Positions 1 to 10,984 of a stretch of 64,000 bases of DNA are shown here, piece by piece. This DNA comes from Oscheius onirici (Eukaryota > Nematoda > Chromadorea > Rhabditida > Rhabditidae): the NCBI GenBank assembly GCA_932521025.1, contig OW051469.1, positions 9,064,398-9,128,397 on the forward strand, written 5' to 3'. The notes beneath the pieces are model-generated. The model worked only from the letters and a program-made list of their open reading frames with translations, was not told where the DNA came from and did not search any database. Made by a program: the position numbers and the translations under genes. Numbering within the stretch: the stretch's first letter is position 1; the number at the start of each line of letters is the position of its first letter.

Positions 1-52
1 CCAGCTCCTGGCAATAATTTTTCGTCCTATACTGTGTTTATTCTTACATTAG

Positions 53-1026
53 CTGGTCCCGACCAATTTTATCTTCTTCCGTGAGCTGGAGCCATGTTTT
101 ACATTACTTTTCAGCCAAAATGTATCCTCCTCTGAAAGAGGAAATTCCGGACCCGATCGTGATCCGGATCTCATCGACGTTACTCTTGTCGTCGAGAAGC
201 AACAATTCATGGCCAACAAGATAATTCTCGCTAATAGCTCAAAAGTTTTCAAGGAAATGTTCTTCGGCAATTCTGCTGACGTAATTTTGAAATCTTTACG
301 CGAATAATGTGGGTTTAGGCTAGCGAGGATCGCTTCGAAATCGAAGACGTCCCGATTGACGCGTTCAGAAGAGTTCTAGAGATCATTTCCAATGGAAAAC
401 CTAGCGATTTCGACGACCATGTGCCCAAAATGATCTACGAGACTGTCCGTTGGATTTTGCCGTCTAAATATCAGTTTTCAGAGCACGTATCAGCTCGAAA
501 AGATCCAGAGTTTGTTACACGAGGACTTGGTATGGGACGGCCATGCTGTAAGCATACCGATGTATTGTTACATCAGGGAAATGGGGCTAATTGCCAACCG
601 TTTCGAAGTGGAGAAGTTTACGACATTTTTCACCAACCAAATCTCCAAAAACCTGTGCAACCGAGGGGTGTGAATGAGCTGCGTAGTTTTTTTCGTCTTG
701 CCAATTAATGACAAAATAATGGTTAGTTGTAGACTAATGGCTTAGATTAACTAGTTAAGGCGGAGTTGAATATTACGAGCCACCGCTTATGGAAGATATA
801 CGTTCTCCAGAAGCGAACTGTACAGCTGGACGTCTTCTTCAAGCCGGAGCTGTTTGAAACGCCGCCTTCGAAGCCGATCGAAAAGCCGCCTCCACCAATT
901 CAAAGAAGAAACTACAGCTTTATATTTTCCCAAACTCTCCGGATTATGCGGAGTCTTCAAGACAAAATGCTTAATTTGTTATCGTATATTTTCTGCACAA
1001 TCCCTGACAATAATTTTTCGTCCTAA
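53..1026 (+). CDS. BTB-domain protein (N-terminus outside window)
   Basis: I read four exons: 53-280, 319-444, 482-667 and 760-1026 (stop TAA 1024-1026, AATAAA at about 1029). All exon joins are phase 0 and introns are 37-92 nt. Residues about 33-70 of the visible part (DVTLVVEKQQF, then KIILANSSKVF) are the start of a BTB/POZ fold. They are followed by an EIEDVPIDAF...VLEII strand-helix pattern and a helical BACK-like stretch (YQLEKIQSLL). The C-terminal exon is Pro/Lys rich and has no known domain. BTB proteins of this type usually act as Cullin-3 adaptors or as MATH-BTB proteins in nematodes; no MATH domain is visible, but the reading frame is open upstream without an ATG, so more exons must lie before base 53. 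The donor at 445 (GTCCGT) is weak. Family call is from motif recognition; the function is inference. Confidence 0.7.
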
Positions 1027-1168
1027 CTAATAAATCTTGTTAATTGTTTTCCCTATTTCTTTTCTTTCGGGATTTCATCCTTACTTAGGACGGATTCTTT
1101 GATAATGTGTATAAGCTTTTTCTGGCAAAAACGGACAAAAACTCAAAATTTCTCGGAGAAAACCGTAC

Positions 1169-2465
1169 CTGGAGACAGCAGCATCCCATTCCGAAGCCCA
1201 TATGATCCATGTAGATGTGGTCGGGCTTGGCGGCTGCAATCTGCTCCGAGCTTCCATATTTCGAAAGATCCTCAATGTAGGGACTGGGCGTGCTGACATC
1301 CTTGTAGACGGGCACATGAATGGCTACTTTCTCTCCCCGTCTTCCGCGAATGTTCCTCACGAGGTTCTTGAATCTAAAAGTGAAAACTTAGCTTCCGAAG
1401 CTGATTTCCTTCATTTTTCAAACCTTTTACCGGCGTTTTGGTCAATTTACGCTCTAAATCTAACAAAATGGCTAGATCTGTGGAATTTATCGGATATCAC
1501 TAAGATTACGATCGGAAGCAGAAAATTAGGAAAATTACCTAGGATGTCCACAAAAGACGACATCCTCCGGCCAGAAGACACTCTTTCCCGGTCCGTCTTC
1601 GTTCGGCGTCGGTCGCATTTCGGGATTTGTGAAGCCGGGAACTCCGAGAGACGGAAAAGTGATGGACATGATGCTCTCGCCCTTCTTCAGATACTTTTTG
1701 ACCTCTTCGCGCCGATTGATCATGTTGGCTTCGACGAGGTTGAAGCAGGCCAAAAGACCTAAGTTTGACGTTAATTTTAAGCGAAAATGGCAAGTTACCT
1801 CCATAAGGAACGCCAGGAGTTCCCTCGATCTGGAAGGCGCCAAATTCCGGCCGCCAGAGGCACTTGTTGGCCGTTCCGAGAAGCGCATTTACCTCTTCTT
1901 CAGCCTGGAGACGGGAGAGAACTTCTTCTGCTCGGCAGGATACTTGGACCTGCAAAATATAATAGTGTTTTTGGAGTAAACGATTTTTTTTAGCTTTTGG
2001 ACTTTCCGGATCATTTATAAACAGGAATTTTTTTTCTGTCTTCTGGACCGAGATGAATTAATAACGTTTGACAAGCGTTCACGACTTTCTAGACACCAGA
2101 ACTACCCATTTTGCCTAATTTTTTGCTCAATCTATTCCATTTCTTTGTCTTCCTTGATTCAATAAGTAGTAAAAAGGGTAAATTTAAGGAAATCCTACCC
2201 GTTTGTTCTCTTCATCGAACTTGACGATAATGTACTCGATTTCGTCTCCCCATTTGAGCTGATCTCCCTGTCGCGTCTTCAGATGATTGTAGAGGTTGAT
2301 GAACTGGGTGATTCCGTGTTTCTAAACTTCGAAAATTAGTCAATTTTCTGGGAAATTTGGACGTTTTTCACGCAAGATCACGATGAACAAACAGACCTTG
2401 ATATAGCTCAGATACTTTTCCGTCTCGCTCCAGCTCAGCGGAGTTCCTTTCGTCAAGAGGCCCAT
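1169..2465 (-). CDS. gcs-1/GCLC: Glutamate-cysteine ligase catalytic subunit, N-terminal third only
   Basis: Minus-strand exons 2397-2465, 2199-2321, 1799-1949, 1539-1758 and 1169-1373 give 256 codons from the ATG at 2465. They start [12 protein letters not shown] like metazoan GCLC. Family blocks follow in order: [69 protein letters not shown] and [19 protein letters not shown] joins glutamate to cysteine, the first and limiting step of glutathione synthesis in the cytosol. The last visible exon ends in CCLQ at a good donor (GTACGG). The remaining two thirds of the enzyme (about 380 residues) is not between here and base 1; that space is taken by the opposite-strand BTB gene. Either the gene continues left of the window across a large intron or it is a truncated copy. 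Confidence 0.92.
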
Positions 2466-3376
2466 CTGACGAGAAAGCCTGCAAGTCAGGGGAATGTTGA
2501 AATGTTTTCCGGCTCAAAAAGAGATAGCAAAGGCACAAGGAATGATAGTGAGACGGAGAGACTGTTTCTCTAACCTGGTGGCGGCAGCGACTGACCGCCG
2601 ATTAGAATCAATAGAAAGGTGAATGGGATGAAGAGAGTACAAAGGAAAAAAGCTTTTTGTTCAGGCTATCGCTAAATTTTGGTAGAACGAATTGTATGCA
2701 TACAAGGTTTCCGGAAAACCATGTACAAGAAGCCAAACACTTTGAGGAATCTATCTGTGGGACAAGAGAGCGAAAGATTGAAGAGATATTTGATTTGGCT
2801 ATTTGATTGCAGGCAGACAAAGCACCGAAAAGACTCTAAATTAAGAGCGATTTTGAACGGAAGCTGAACAAAAACAGAGTTAGAACTTCAAGTTTTCGCA
2901 ACAGCTTGAAATGAAACGAAAGCATGACCACAAAATGCTGATATCGCAAAGTCATTCTATTTCCCCCTAGCGCCTGGAAATCAAACAGCCAGAGTATTTG
3001 TCAGCAAAAATGACGCTCGCTTCCTCTCCCGGCTATAGGCAGCATGAGAAGCATTACGCTGCCTAGGTGATTTGGCCGCGTCTGGTTGTCATTTTCTATG
3101 AAATTCAAACGAAAAATCGTCTAAAAGAACAATAAAACGAGAGGGAAACCTTGTATCACAGTTCATTCATATGAAGGCAATACTTCAAAAGAAAAACCCA
3201 TAAATGGCAACAAACCTAACGAAAAACAGGCTCTATGTACAGGTTTTAAACGCTGAAAACTTGGAAATTTGGTCAAAAGTGGAGGGAAAACAATGCACTC
3301 GGTGGAGGAGGAAAAAGTGACATCTGGAGATGTCTTGGAGGGGTTAGGAAAGACAACGTTTTTAGACTCTGGCAGG
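2466..3376. other. Intergenic, nothing recognised
   Basis: This spacer separates the GCLC start from the NUS1 stop. I find no conserved reading frame, RNA gene or clear repeat; short open frames on both strands lack codon-like composition. Confidence 0.5.
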
Positions 3377-4822
3377 TCATTTTCCGACTCGAATATCACG
3401 CTTATTGAAGCTCATGAGGACTTCTTCAAACTGGTAGCGAGAGTGTGGCAGTGTTCGCGTCTGAAAGTTGGTTTCTTAGATAATTGAAGATAGAATAGTG
3501 GTTCGTAAAGGGCAACTTTGTTTTGAAGGAAAACGTAGGCTCAATAGAGTTCTCAGGATATTTCAGTTTCTGGTTCAAAAAAAAAATTGATCAGAATAAT
3601 TTTTGATAAAGCAGTCTATTTTCGTAAAAATGCGCAAACAAAACGTAAGGCAATTCGATAGAAAATCGAGCAATTTCTCTCGAATTTTTGTCGCTATCAT
3701 TTCATACGAGCTACAGGCTCAAAATAGATCGGTTCTAGGTTTCAGAAGACAAAGTTCTGGCTCAGAATGTTTGCTCTCCATTATCCGGAGAAAATTTAGG
3801 AGAGGAGGCGATTTGAACGAAAAAAAAAGTCAGCTACGGTCTTACCAATTTAAAATCTGATGCAAGCTATGCGGCTAAAATTGTTGGAAAACATTAGTGT
3901 TCAACCGTTTCAAAAGTTTCAAGGAAACCCAGGCTTTTGATTTTGCTATTTCCACGAATTATCGAAAGAGTCTTTCGGAACCAAAACCTCGAAACAGTTT
4001 TGGCTAAAAAGGTTTTATTTGCACGACAAGGAAGTCTTTTCTAGAAATCAGCTAAAAAGGAGATACGAACCTGTACAAATTCTGTGATTCTCAGCGTCCA
4101 CGGTGGATAGCCAGCTAAGGATGGTGTTTGCCCAACTTGTATAAGAAGCTCCGGCTCGCATAGTGAGAACTTTTCGGCTAATGTTGACGAGACTCCGCTG
4201 ACTGATATTGGCGTTTTTGACACCGAGAGCTAAAATTTCGGATAAAAAGGCTTGAAAGAGCAAAAATTACAATTTTACACGTCTCTACGAGACTCTTCCG
4301 TCCACAATTTGATGGTAGTATCTGGACGGCTAGCCGGTGGTCTCCAATTTGCACTGGACTCGTTCCTGTGAAGACGAGAACGTTCTAAATTGTCTTTTTG
4401 ACCAAAAATATGCTTAAAATTACCTTTGTCCGGGCAATAATCCTCAATTTATCCACTATACTTTTGATTTCCCCGAACGGATCGTAAATTGTTACTCGGC
4501 GAATCCCGGTGGCCAGACAGCAGTCAAAAAATGCATTTATTTCGTCCTAAAATATGAGTTTAGCCTAATTTTAATGATAACCAACCCTGCTAACACCTCT
4601 GTCGCTGTAAAGCACCGCCAAATGACTCGGAACTTTTAGAGACCGGCTGAATTCCTGCAAAACATGATTTGGAGCCAAAAATGGGGTTACCTCCTGTTGC
4701 CGCCGTTTCCACTCGTTTTTGACCCATACTGGACTGTAGCCGAGAAAGTTGCAGGCAAGAACCACCAGCCAGTAAACGGCCCGGATGGCTAGAGCACAAA
4801 TATGGGCTAAATCCAGCATCAT
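3377..4822 (-). CDS. nus-1: NUS1/NgBR, cis-prenyltransferase accessory subunit
   Basis: Six exons, all in phase 0: 4691-4822, 4586-4654, 4424-4546, 4271-4384, 4071-4229 and 3377-3460, giving 226 aa. The order of NUS1 signatures is intact: a hydrophobic N-terminal helix (about residues 2-25), then LKVPSHLAVLYSDRG, FDCCLATGIRRVTIYDPFG, GDHRLAVQILP, PELLIQVGQTPSLAGYPPW, and RITEFVQ before the end R-V-G-K. This carries the RxG motif that NUS1 contributes to the dehydrodolichyl diphosphate synthase active site at the ER. It partners with DHDDS to make dolichol for N-glycosylation. The protein is shorter than human NUS1 (293 aa) because the N-terminal region is reduced. The final exon lies behind a 610-nt intron and is easily missed. 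There is a second ATG directly after the first. Confidence 0.9.
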
Positions 4823-5176
4823 TTGGACCCAAGGAGCATAGAACCTGCTGCAATTTGCGTAATTTATCAATGTTAGGCTGACGAAGAAGGCAAAGACTTG
4901 GAATTTGTGTTCTTTTCGTTGATTTTCATCGATTTGAAGAAAAAATCGCATGGAAAACAGCTAGGAAAGGGCATAAAAAGAGCATTTTCGACGTCATGGT
5001 TAAAGGACTGCATGAGGTCGCCATTTGAACTTTTGCCGGTGTACGGGGCTCCGATTAGCCTGTTCTGTCCTTGTACAAACAACCACACCTAGCTTTAAAA
5101 GATAAAAATGGACCAAAAATTGCAAGGAAAAAAGGCTAAAAGACATAGATTCATTTGGAAAACATCACTTCTTTTT
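4823..5176. other. Spacer between two minus-strand genes
   Basis: This 354-nt stretch lies between the four-helix membrane protein and NUS1, both on the minus strand. The size is compatible with an operon, but I see no U-rich intercistronic signal that I would defend. Confidence 0.4.
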
Positions 5177-6417
5177 TTACTTGTCCAGCTCCGTTGGAAT
5201 CGGGGGAGCCCAGTCGAGGACGTCCGTCTCCATAAGAAGAAGCTTTTTGAAGAATTCCTGACGGGCCAACTCGGCAGATTTCAGCTCCTCGGCACGGGAA
5301 TGTGAGCCGACGGCAAATACGGCCAGGATGACGATGAAACAGGACAGAGAGGCCCAAATGAGATGTGTCGTGTTTCTAGGAGGGCTATTTTGCAAAATAA
5401 TATTTTCTTTATAACGTATTTTTGAATAATTTTATGAGGTGAAATAAGGAAAATGGAGAAAAAAGGGAGAAGAAATCAATAAATTCAATTCAAAATTCCG
5501 CTTGAATTATCCCGAGTTCTGGCGGGAATTTTGATGGATTCAAATCATATTTAGAAGTTTTCCAACTTTCTGTTGTTAGTTTGCTCAATTTTCCAGTCTC
5601 TATGCTCGTTTTCAGGTCTTCTTAGTTGTTTCATTGTGCTCAGTGTCTACGAAAACCTCTAGAAAGACTTTCCAAGTAGAAGTAATATACAAAATTGGAT
5701 GTTTAGCAACACTGGCATCGTTTTCCTCTATTTACCTAGTTTTCCTGGCCCCAATTTACTTTTCTACGGGTTTCCTACACGCCGAGCACGATAGATAGCG
5801 GCAATAACACCGAAAGTCAGCGAAAATACTGAGAAAATATCAGTTTTGACATAAAAAGACTTGTCACCTGAACGAGGCCCTAGTAATCTTCTCCGCATCA
5901 AAGTACAGCATCGAGAAGGCCATGTGCACGAACAGGCAGGCCGCGAGGAATCCGGCCAAGATGGTGTGAAGATTGAGCAGCGGGACGCTGTTGTATTCGG
6001 TCGCGTAGTTGAGCATCAGCCAGAGGTTGAACATCACGAGAGCGGCCAAGAGCAACAGATATCCGCAAATGGTCTCCTTGTACGTGAAGAGCTCCGTCAA
6101 GCCGAGCAGCGCCAGCGTGATCACGAAGAACAGCTCTGACCAGACCACAGCCGTCGTCCGATGCTCTGTAATTGTATTCTCTTTGCCATATTTTTTGGTT
6201 CAAGCACTCATTTACCAACATTTTCATGTTCTCCAAAGTTGTAGAGGAGATCCAGAGTTACAACTTTGCAGAACATCACAAAGTCAAAACGTTAGGTCTT
6301 CTGGTTGAAAAAGCCCTTGAAAAGTCTGGCTAAAACTGAGCATGGCATCGAACGGTAGAACCTACTTTTGGTGACGAAGCGACTGTAGAGGGGACTGTCA
6401 ATGTCTCGTGGGAGCAT
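5177..6417 (-). CDS. Four-transmembrane protein of unknown family
   Basis: Exons 6366-6417, 5868-6165 and 5177-5375 give 182 aa starting MLPRDIDSPLYSRF. Four hydrophobic segments are visible: about residues 25-44 (WSELFFVITLALLGLTELF), 49-66 (CGYLLLLAALVMFNLWLML), 80-100 (LHTILAGFLAACLFVHMAF) and 120-140 (LIWASLSCFIVILAVFAVG). The tail is charged and soluble, ending DWAPPIPTELDK. I do not recognise the family. The compact tetraspan shape resembles small nematode membrane proteins, but the conserved tetraspanin CCG motif is absent. The start sits in a reasonable context and the last intron is 492 nt. It lies upstream of NUS1 and GCLC on the same strand. Confidence 0.7.
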
Positions 6418-6847
6418 TTCCAAACAATATTTGTGAGAAACTCTAATCCATCGAAATATGGAAACTACTCTAATTAGACAGTTTTGTTTTCAAAAAGCAA
6501 AACTTTTCGTTCAAAAACTTAATTATGAAAAAACTTCAGATGGTATTCAACGACAACGTCTGGACTGTGAGTCTCTCTGTCTCTGTCCTCTGTCCCTTTT
6601 TTATCTCCCTCTGTTTGGTTAACCTCCCAAGTGCCATCACGATTGCCCCAGTCGCGCTGTTTACAGCGTAAATTGATTCGCACGTTGGAAAGTAATTGAC
6701 CAATGAGATTGATTTTACACCCACTGGCCGATGGCAAAAGCGCCGCAAACAGGGCGGCCCGCATCGCTTTTTCATGTTTTCCGCGCCACTTTACTTCCTC
6801 TGTCTCTCAAAAACAACTTCACCTGTCACATTAGCTCAGTTTACAGG
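6418..6847. promoter_or_regulatory. Divergent upstream region of the membrane gene and TDP-43
   Basis: This 430-nt interval separates two genes transcribed away from each other. It ends in TTTACAG directly before the TDP-43 ATG, which looks like a trans-splice acceptor. A C/T-rich run (TCTCTCTGTCTCTGTCCTCT) lies near 6570-6600. No TATA box is assigned. Confidence 0.45.
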
Positions 6848-9352
6848 ATGTCTACTGAAGAGGTGGTTGCAACTGGGTCTCCTGTTCCCGAGAAAGCCTC
6901 TGAGGAAAAGAAAAACTCTGAATTTGTTGTCATCACTGATGCCGCTGGTAGTTTTAAATTTGAAATTTTATAAAAGCCGCCAATTTTTAGGAGAAGTCTT
7001 GGAAGTACCGACAAACACGGACAATTCTCTCAACATGGCCACTCTCCAGGCGGCTGTGGTCGGCGCAACTGGATTGAAGTACAAAAATCCAAAAACTGGA
7101 GCTAACAGAACTGTAATGTATGCTTTTTATCCCTTCCTTTTTCTCATTTTTGAATGTAGGGTCGATTCGACTGGAACAAAGCTCCTGCCGCCGTCGGACG
7201 GCTGGGAGGACAAGGTCTTCCAAGTGATCCTACCTGTGGTTGAGAAGTCGGGAAGAGGTGAGTATTTTTTATATGAAAAGAAGAGAAAAACGACTCGGAA
7301 TTTTATTTCCAACCAAACGTGTGAATACCATCCAGCCTGTCGATTTATGTGTCTAGAAAGAAAGTGTGGAAATGACAGAAAGAGGCCAGCACGGTAGCTT
7401 TGAATTGCCTTTGAATAAGCGTGAGAGTTAAAAATGTTCCAGAATGATCTTGTAAAAAACTGGTACATTTCCAACCGATTTACTTTCGCTCTTTGTTTCC
7501 TCTGACCTGGATCTGAGACAACAAGTCTACTGATTCTCTGAAATATGGTCACTTCTAACTGATATAAGGCAGCTGAATATGCATTTCTTTAAATTCTGTT
7601 CGTTCAAACAAGTAGCAATATATAAAGTAGAGAAAAGACTGAAAGTTGACGATTTTCTGAGAGAAACTTGTGTCTCCTCAGGTGCGGATGTGAGTGTGAA
7701 GAGACGCAAGATGGATGACAGCGACGATGAGGAAGACTCTGAGAATGAGGGTCGTCTGGGACGGAAGAGAGCACCCGAAAGTACGATTGTACGTCCCGTC
7801 GACATGGTCGTACTGGGCATCAACTACAAGACCACAGATGAGGCTTTCAAAGAGTACTTTGAGACGTTTGGCTCCGTTGTCTTTGCCGAGGTTTGTGACT
7901 CTTGTCTCTGACTCTCTCATTGTACTGACGATGGAAAATCTGAGCATTTTAGATCAAGAGAAAGGATGATGGAACTTCCAAAGGCTTCGGATTCGTCCAG
8001 ATGACTGACTTGGAGAATCAGGACAAGATTCTAAAGCTGAAAGAACATAATCTGGATGGTCGGAAGATTGAAGTCAAGCTTCCGGATCAGAGGGTGAGTA
8101 GCTGTTCCTCTGTTCTTCTGTCTCTCTGTGTCCCTTTGTCCCTCAGTCTCTCTGTCCCTCTGACTCTCTGACTCTCTGTCCCTCTCCCTACTGAACTCTA
8201 TTTCAGTCGCACTGGGACTACGTCAGTCAGACACCCATCGGAAAACGAATGCAGCGCGAAGCGATCAACAAAGTCTTCGTCGGTAGACTCATCGATAGAG
8301 TCACAGACACAATGTTGCGTGAATTCTTTGAGGCTGAGTGTAAGAGGCACGATGAAACTTGTACCGTCACTGATGTCTTCCTGCCCCAGCCTTTCCGCGG
8401 CTTCGGATTCGTCACCTTCTCCAGCTCGGAAGTGGCTGAAAAGATTTGCAGGCAGCTGAACTACGTGGTGGACAATGTCTCTGTCGTGGTCCGACTGGCT
8501 GTCCCGAAAGATTCACACTCGCAGAATAGCACAATGTAAGTTCTGACACAGCGACTGACTCTCCTTTTTTCCAGTGGCAGCTACCAGAACGAGCAAGGCT
8601 ACCAATACGGATATGGAGGATCTAGAGGCATGGGATTCGGAGATTACGGTCGCCATGAGCCGAAAGGCTATCAACAAGGCGGCTACGACTCTCCGAGAGG
8701 CTATGGCGGAGGCTGGGGAGGCCCAGCCTCAACTCCAGCCAGAGGAATGCCACCAGCTAACAGCAGAGTCTCTCGTCCGAACCGGCGAAGCGCTGCCTCT
8801 CCAGCTTTTTCACCCGGAGGAATTCCTCCTCCGTCCCAGCCACCTCAGCCTCTGATTCCGGACCAACAGAACTACAACATGGTTCCCAATCAGATTGCCA
8901 ATGGAATCGATGCGCTGAACTTGAATCACAAGAATCCGGAGCTGATCAATGGTGGGTTCTGAAATCGTACTGCAACTGAAAAATACGCAATTTCTATATT
9001 TACCATATACTGTAGGTCTTGAAGTACGCAATAGCGTACCCCCTCTTTTTGAGCTGAAGACAGCATTTTTCCGATTTTGGATGTTCTGCAAAGTTGTAGA
9101 GGAGATCAAAATCTACAACTGTTTAGAACAGCAAAAAGTTTGAAAATGCCATTTTGGATCCTAAAAATGGCAAATACGTGATTACGTATTTTCACTTTAC
9201 AGTAAGAGTAACGTTCCCCGTTTTCAGCAGCCTGGAGCGCCTTTTACAACACCCTCAACAGCAGTGGCCACGCGGGAATGTCACCTCGTGCTCCTCCAGG
9301 ACATCAACCCTATTCTGGTACGCCACAAAGTCATCAATCATGGCATCAGTAA
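6848..9352 (+). CDS. tdp-1/TARDBP: TDP-43, RNA-binding protein
   Basis: Eight exons: 6848-6947, 6991-7117, 7160-7257, 7682-7890, 7953-8093, 8207-8535, 8575-8951 and 9228-9352, giving 501 aa. The N-terminal domain (about residues 30-105) shows the TDP-43 ubiquitin-like fold pattern: GEVLEVP, GLKYKNP and DGWEDKVFQVILPV. A KRRK basic patch after an acidic stretch could be the nuclear signal. RRM1 has VVLGINYKTTDEAFKEYFETFG and SKGFGFVQM; RRM2 has KVFVGRL and FRGFGFVTF. The C-terminal region is Gly/Tyr/Gln/Pro rich with YGYGGSRG-type repeats, a low-complexity segment. The ATG follows a TTTACAG acceptor. If the last intron is retained, translation stops at 8962 with NGGF, giving a second C-terminus. 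TDP-43 controls splicing and RNA stability in the nucleus. Confidence 0.95.
8994..9215. repeat. Palindromic interspersed repeat in last TDP-43 intron
   Basis: The last intron contains a stem-loop built on GTTCTGCAAAGTTGTAG and CTACAACTGTTTAGAAC, plus TACGCAAT/ATTACGTA palindromes. Related hairpins occur near 6226-6290 and 46316-46390. Confidence 0.6.
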
Positions 9353-9985
9353 TCTATTTCCCTCTATCGATTTCCTCTCTAATTGATTCTCATCTGTCAG
9401 CACCTCATTCCTATTCCATAATGCTTCTTGTAGTTCCTTACGTGATCGTTTCTTCAATTCTGTGCTCGTATATGACAATAAATGGAAGTCTGACATGCAA
9501 CTGGATACAGAAATTGGAAAGAAGGTTCATAGAGGAGAATGTTGGTAATAATTTGGTAGGCAGCACCGTTCGTTCAAACAATTTGGCGCGAACTCCCCAA
9601 ACAGCAAGAAGATGCGTTTTTCACCATTTTCCATCCAATATTGACATTCTAACTATGTTTAAAATCTCGTCAAATTCTGGCAATTTTTGGCTGAAATACA
9701 CGTCCCAGAATGTTTCTTGGTAAGAGTACAAAATGAGACACACAGTTGAGAGCCAAAGGATTTGGAGTGAGGAGAAGTTACATACTGTAGCACCGGGATC
9801 ACAATAGGATCAGACAGACGGTCTGTGGCTCTGATGAGAGACTGCTTTGAGAATCTCATAAGTTCAGAAGAAGACCTACTGTTTTGAACTGTACTAGGAA
9901 AAGAGTGGATCTCCACATTGTATTGGATCAGAGACAGAATCTAGAGTAACAGTACAGGGTGTGTCCCGCACATCTCTGGTGTCTA
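9353..9985. other. 3' flank and intergenic DNA after TDP-43
   Basis: This holds the 3' untranslated region (AATAAA near 9478) and unassigned sequence. No further coding exon is supported. Confidence 0.4.
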
Positions 9986-10255
9986 ACCCGGGCCAGTTTG
10001 GCTCCGTCTCACAATAGGATCTTCTGATCCCTTCCCCCGTCAACCGATTTCTTTTGATCCCTTCCCCAGTCAACCGATCTCTTCTGATCCATTCCGCAGT
10101 CAACCGATCCCTCTCTGATCTTATACAGCTCAACTGGTCTCTTCTTATCCCCTAGCGGTTACCCTGACTGTTTCCTACTCAAAACAATTCAGCAAAAATA
10201 TTTGGCGAGGAGAGGAATCGAACCCGGGTCGTCTGGGTAACAGCGGCGACTCTTA

Positions 10256-10740
10256 GTCTATTTCCAACGAATACGGACAGCGGATTTTGGGCGCGAATTT
10301 GAAAAAAATGGCTCTTCAATCCGAATTTGATATTTCTTCAATTTTTAGTATTATTTCAACAGTTTCTTGCTGTTTCGACTTTATAATCGACTTCTACACT
10401 TAAACAAACCTACGTGTCACCAAAATAGGTGAAAAATATCAGGTTTTGAGTTGATTTGGGTCAAAATGGCTGATTTTTCACAAAAATCTCCGAGAATCCT
10501 TGCAAAGTGGGTATATTCTGCCATTTTTCACCCCATATAGGCATTTTTCTACGCTGAGTTCGAAAATGCAGTCGAAAATAAGAAAAAGGAACTATAAAAC
10601 ATCTAAAAATTATCAAAATTGCACACAAAGTAAAAAAAAAATCCAACGCTGCACCCGTCATTTTCGTATTTTCGTAACGGAAACCACGAAATAAATCCTT
10701 TAAAGAATTGATTTGGGGTCCCTATTCGTTGGAAATAGAC
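10256..10740. mobile_element. TA-flanked MITE (485 bp)
   Basis: The ends are inverted repeats GTCTATTTCCAACGAATA and TATTCGTTGGAAATAGAC, about 18-20 bp, bounded by TA on both sides. There is no coding capacity. A TA target site suggests mobilisation by a Tc1/mariner-type transposase. It sits inside SINE copy A. Confidence 0.8.
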
Positions 10741-10742
10741 TA

Positions 10743-10984
10743 CCGTAAAACCTCTATTAGAAGCCCCCCTTTCGAAAAATACGCAATTACGTACGCATTT
10801 TTTTTTTCAGATGGAAGGCGATAATTTTCAGCTTCACTATTATTTTTCCTAGATAGATATTGATGCTGGCTACCAGGGAAAAATGTAAAAAAAGTTGAAA
10901 AAATTTTCCTTCAACCCGGAAGAAATGCGTACGTAATTGCGCATTTTTCGAAAGGGGGGGGGGCTTCTAATAGAGGTTTTACGG
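10743..10984. mobile_element. TA-flanked MITE (242 bp) with long terminal inverted repeats
   Basis: The terminal repeats are about 60 bp. They begin CCGTAAAACCTCTATTAGAA and contain a poly-C/G tract and ATACGCAATTACGTACGC; the right arm is the reverse complement with only small changes in G-run length. TA flanks both ends, and the left TA is shared with the neighbouring MITE, so one element appears to have inserted at the edge of the other. Confidence 0.85.

Noticed and set aside
3969-4053. An alternative NUS1 ending (LISRKDFLVVQIKPF)
   Set aside because: It reads in frame but lacks the conserved RxG end, which is present in the exon at 3377-3460.
9154-9723. A 189-codon plus-strand frame after TDP-43
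   Set aside because: It runs through the TDP-43 intron, last exon and 3' flank in a different frame, with no domain.
10205-10260. A possible tRNA gene (B-box GGTTCGATTCC)
   Set aside because: No complete cloverleaf or acceptor stem can be formed; the same block recurs in three places with SINE flanks.
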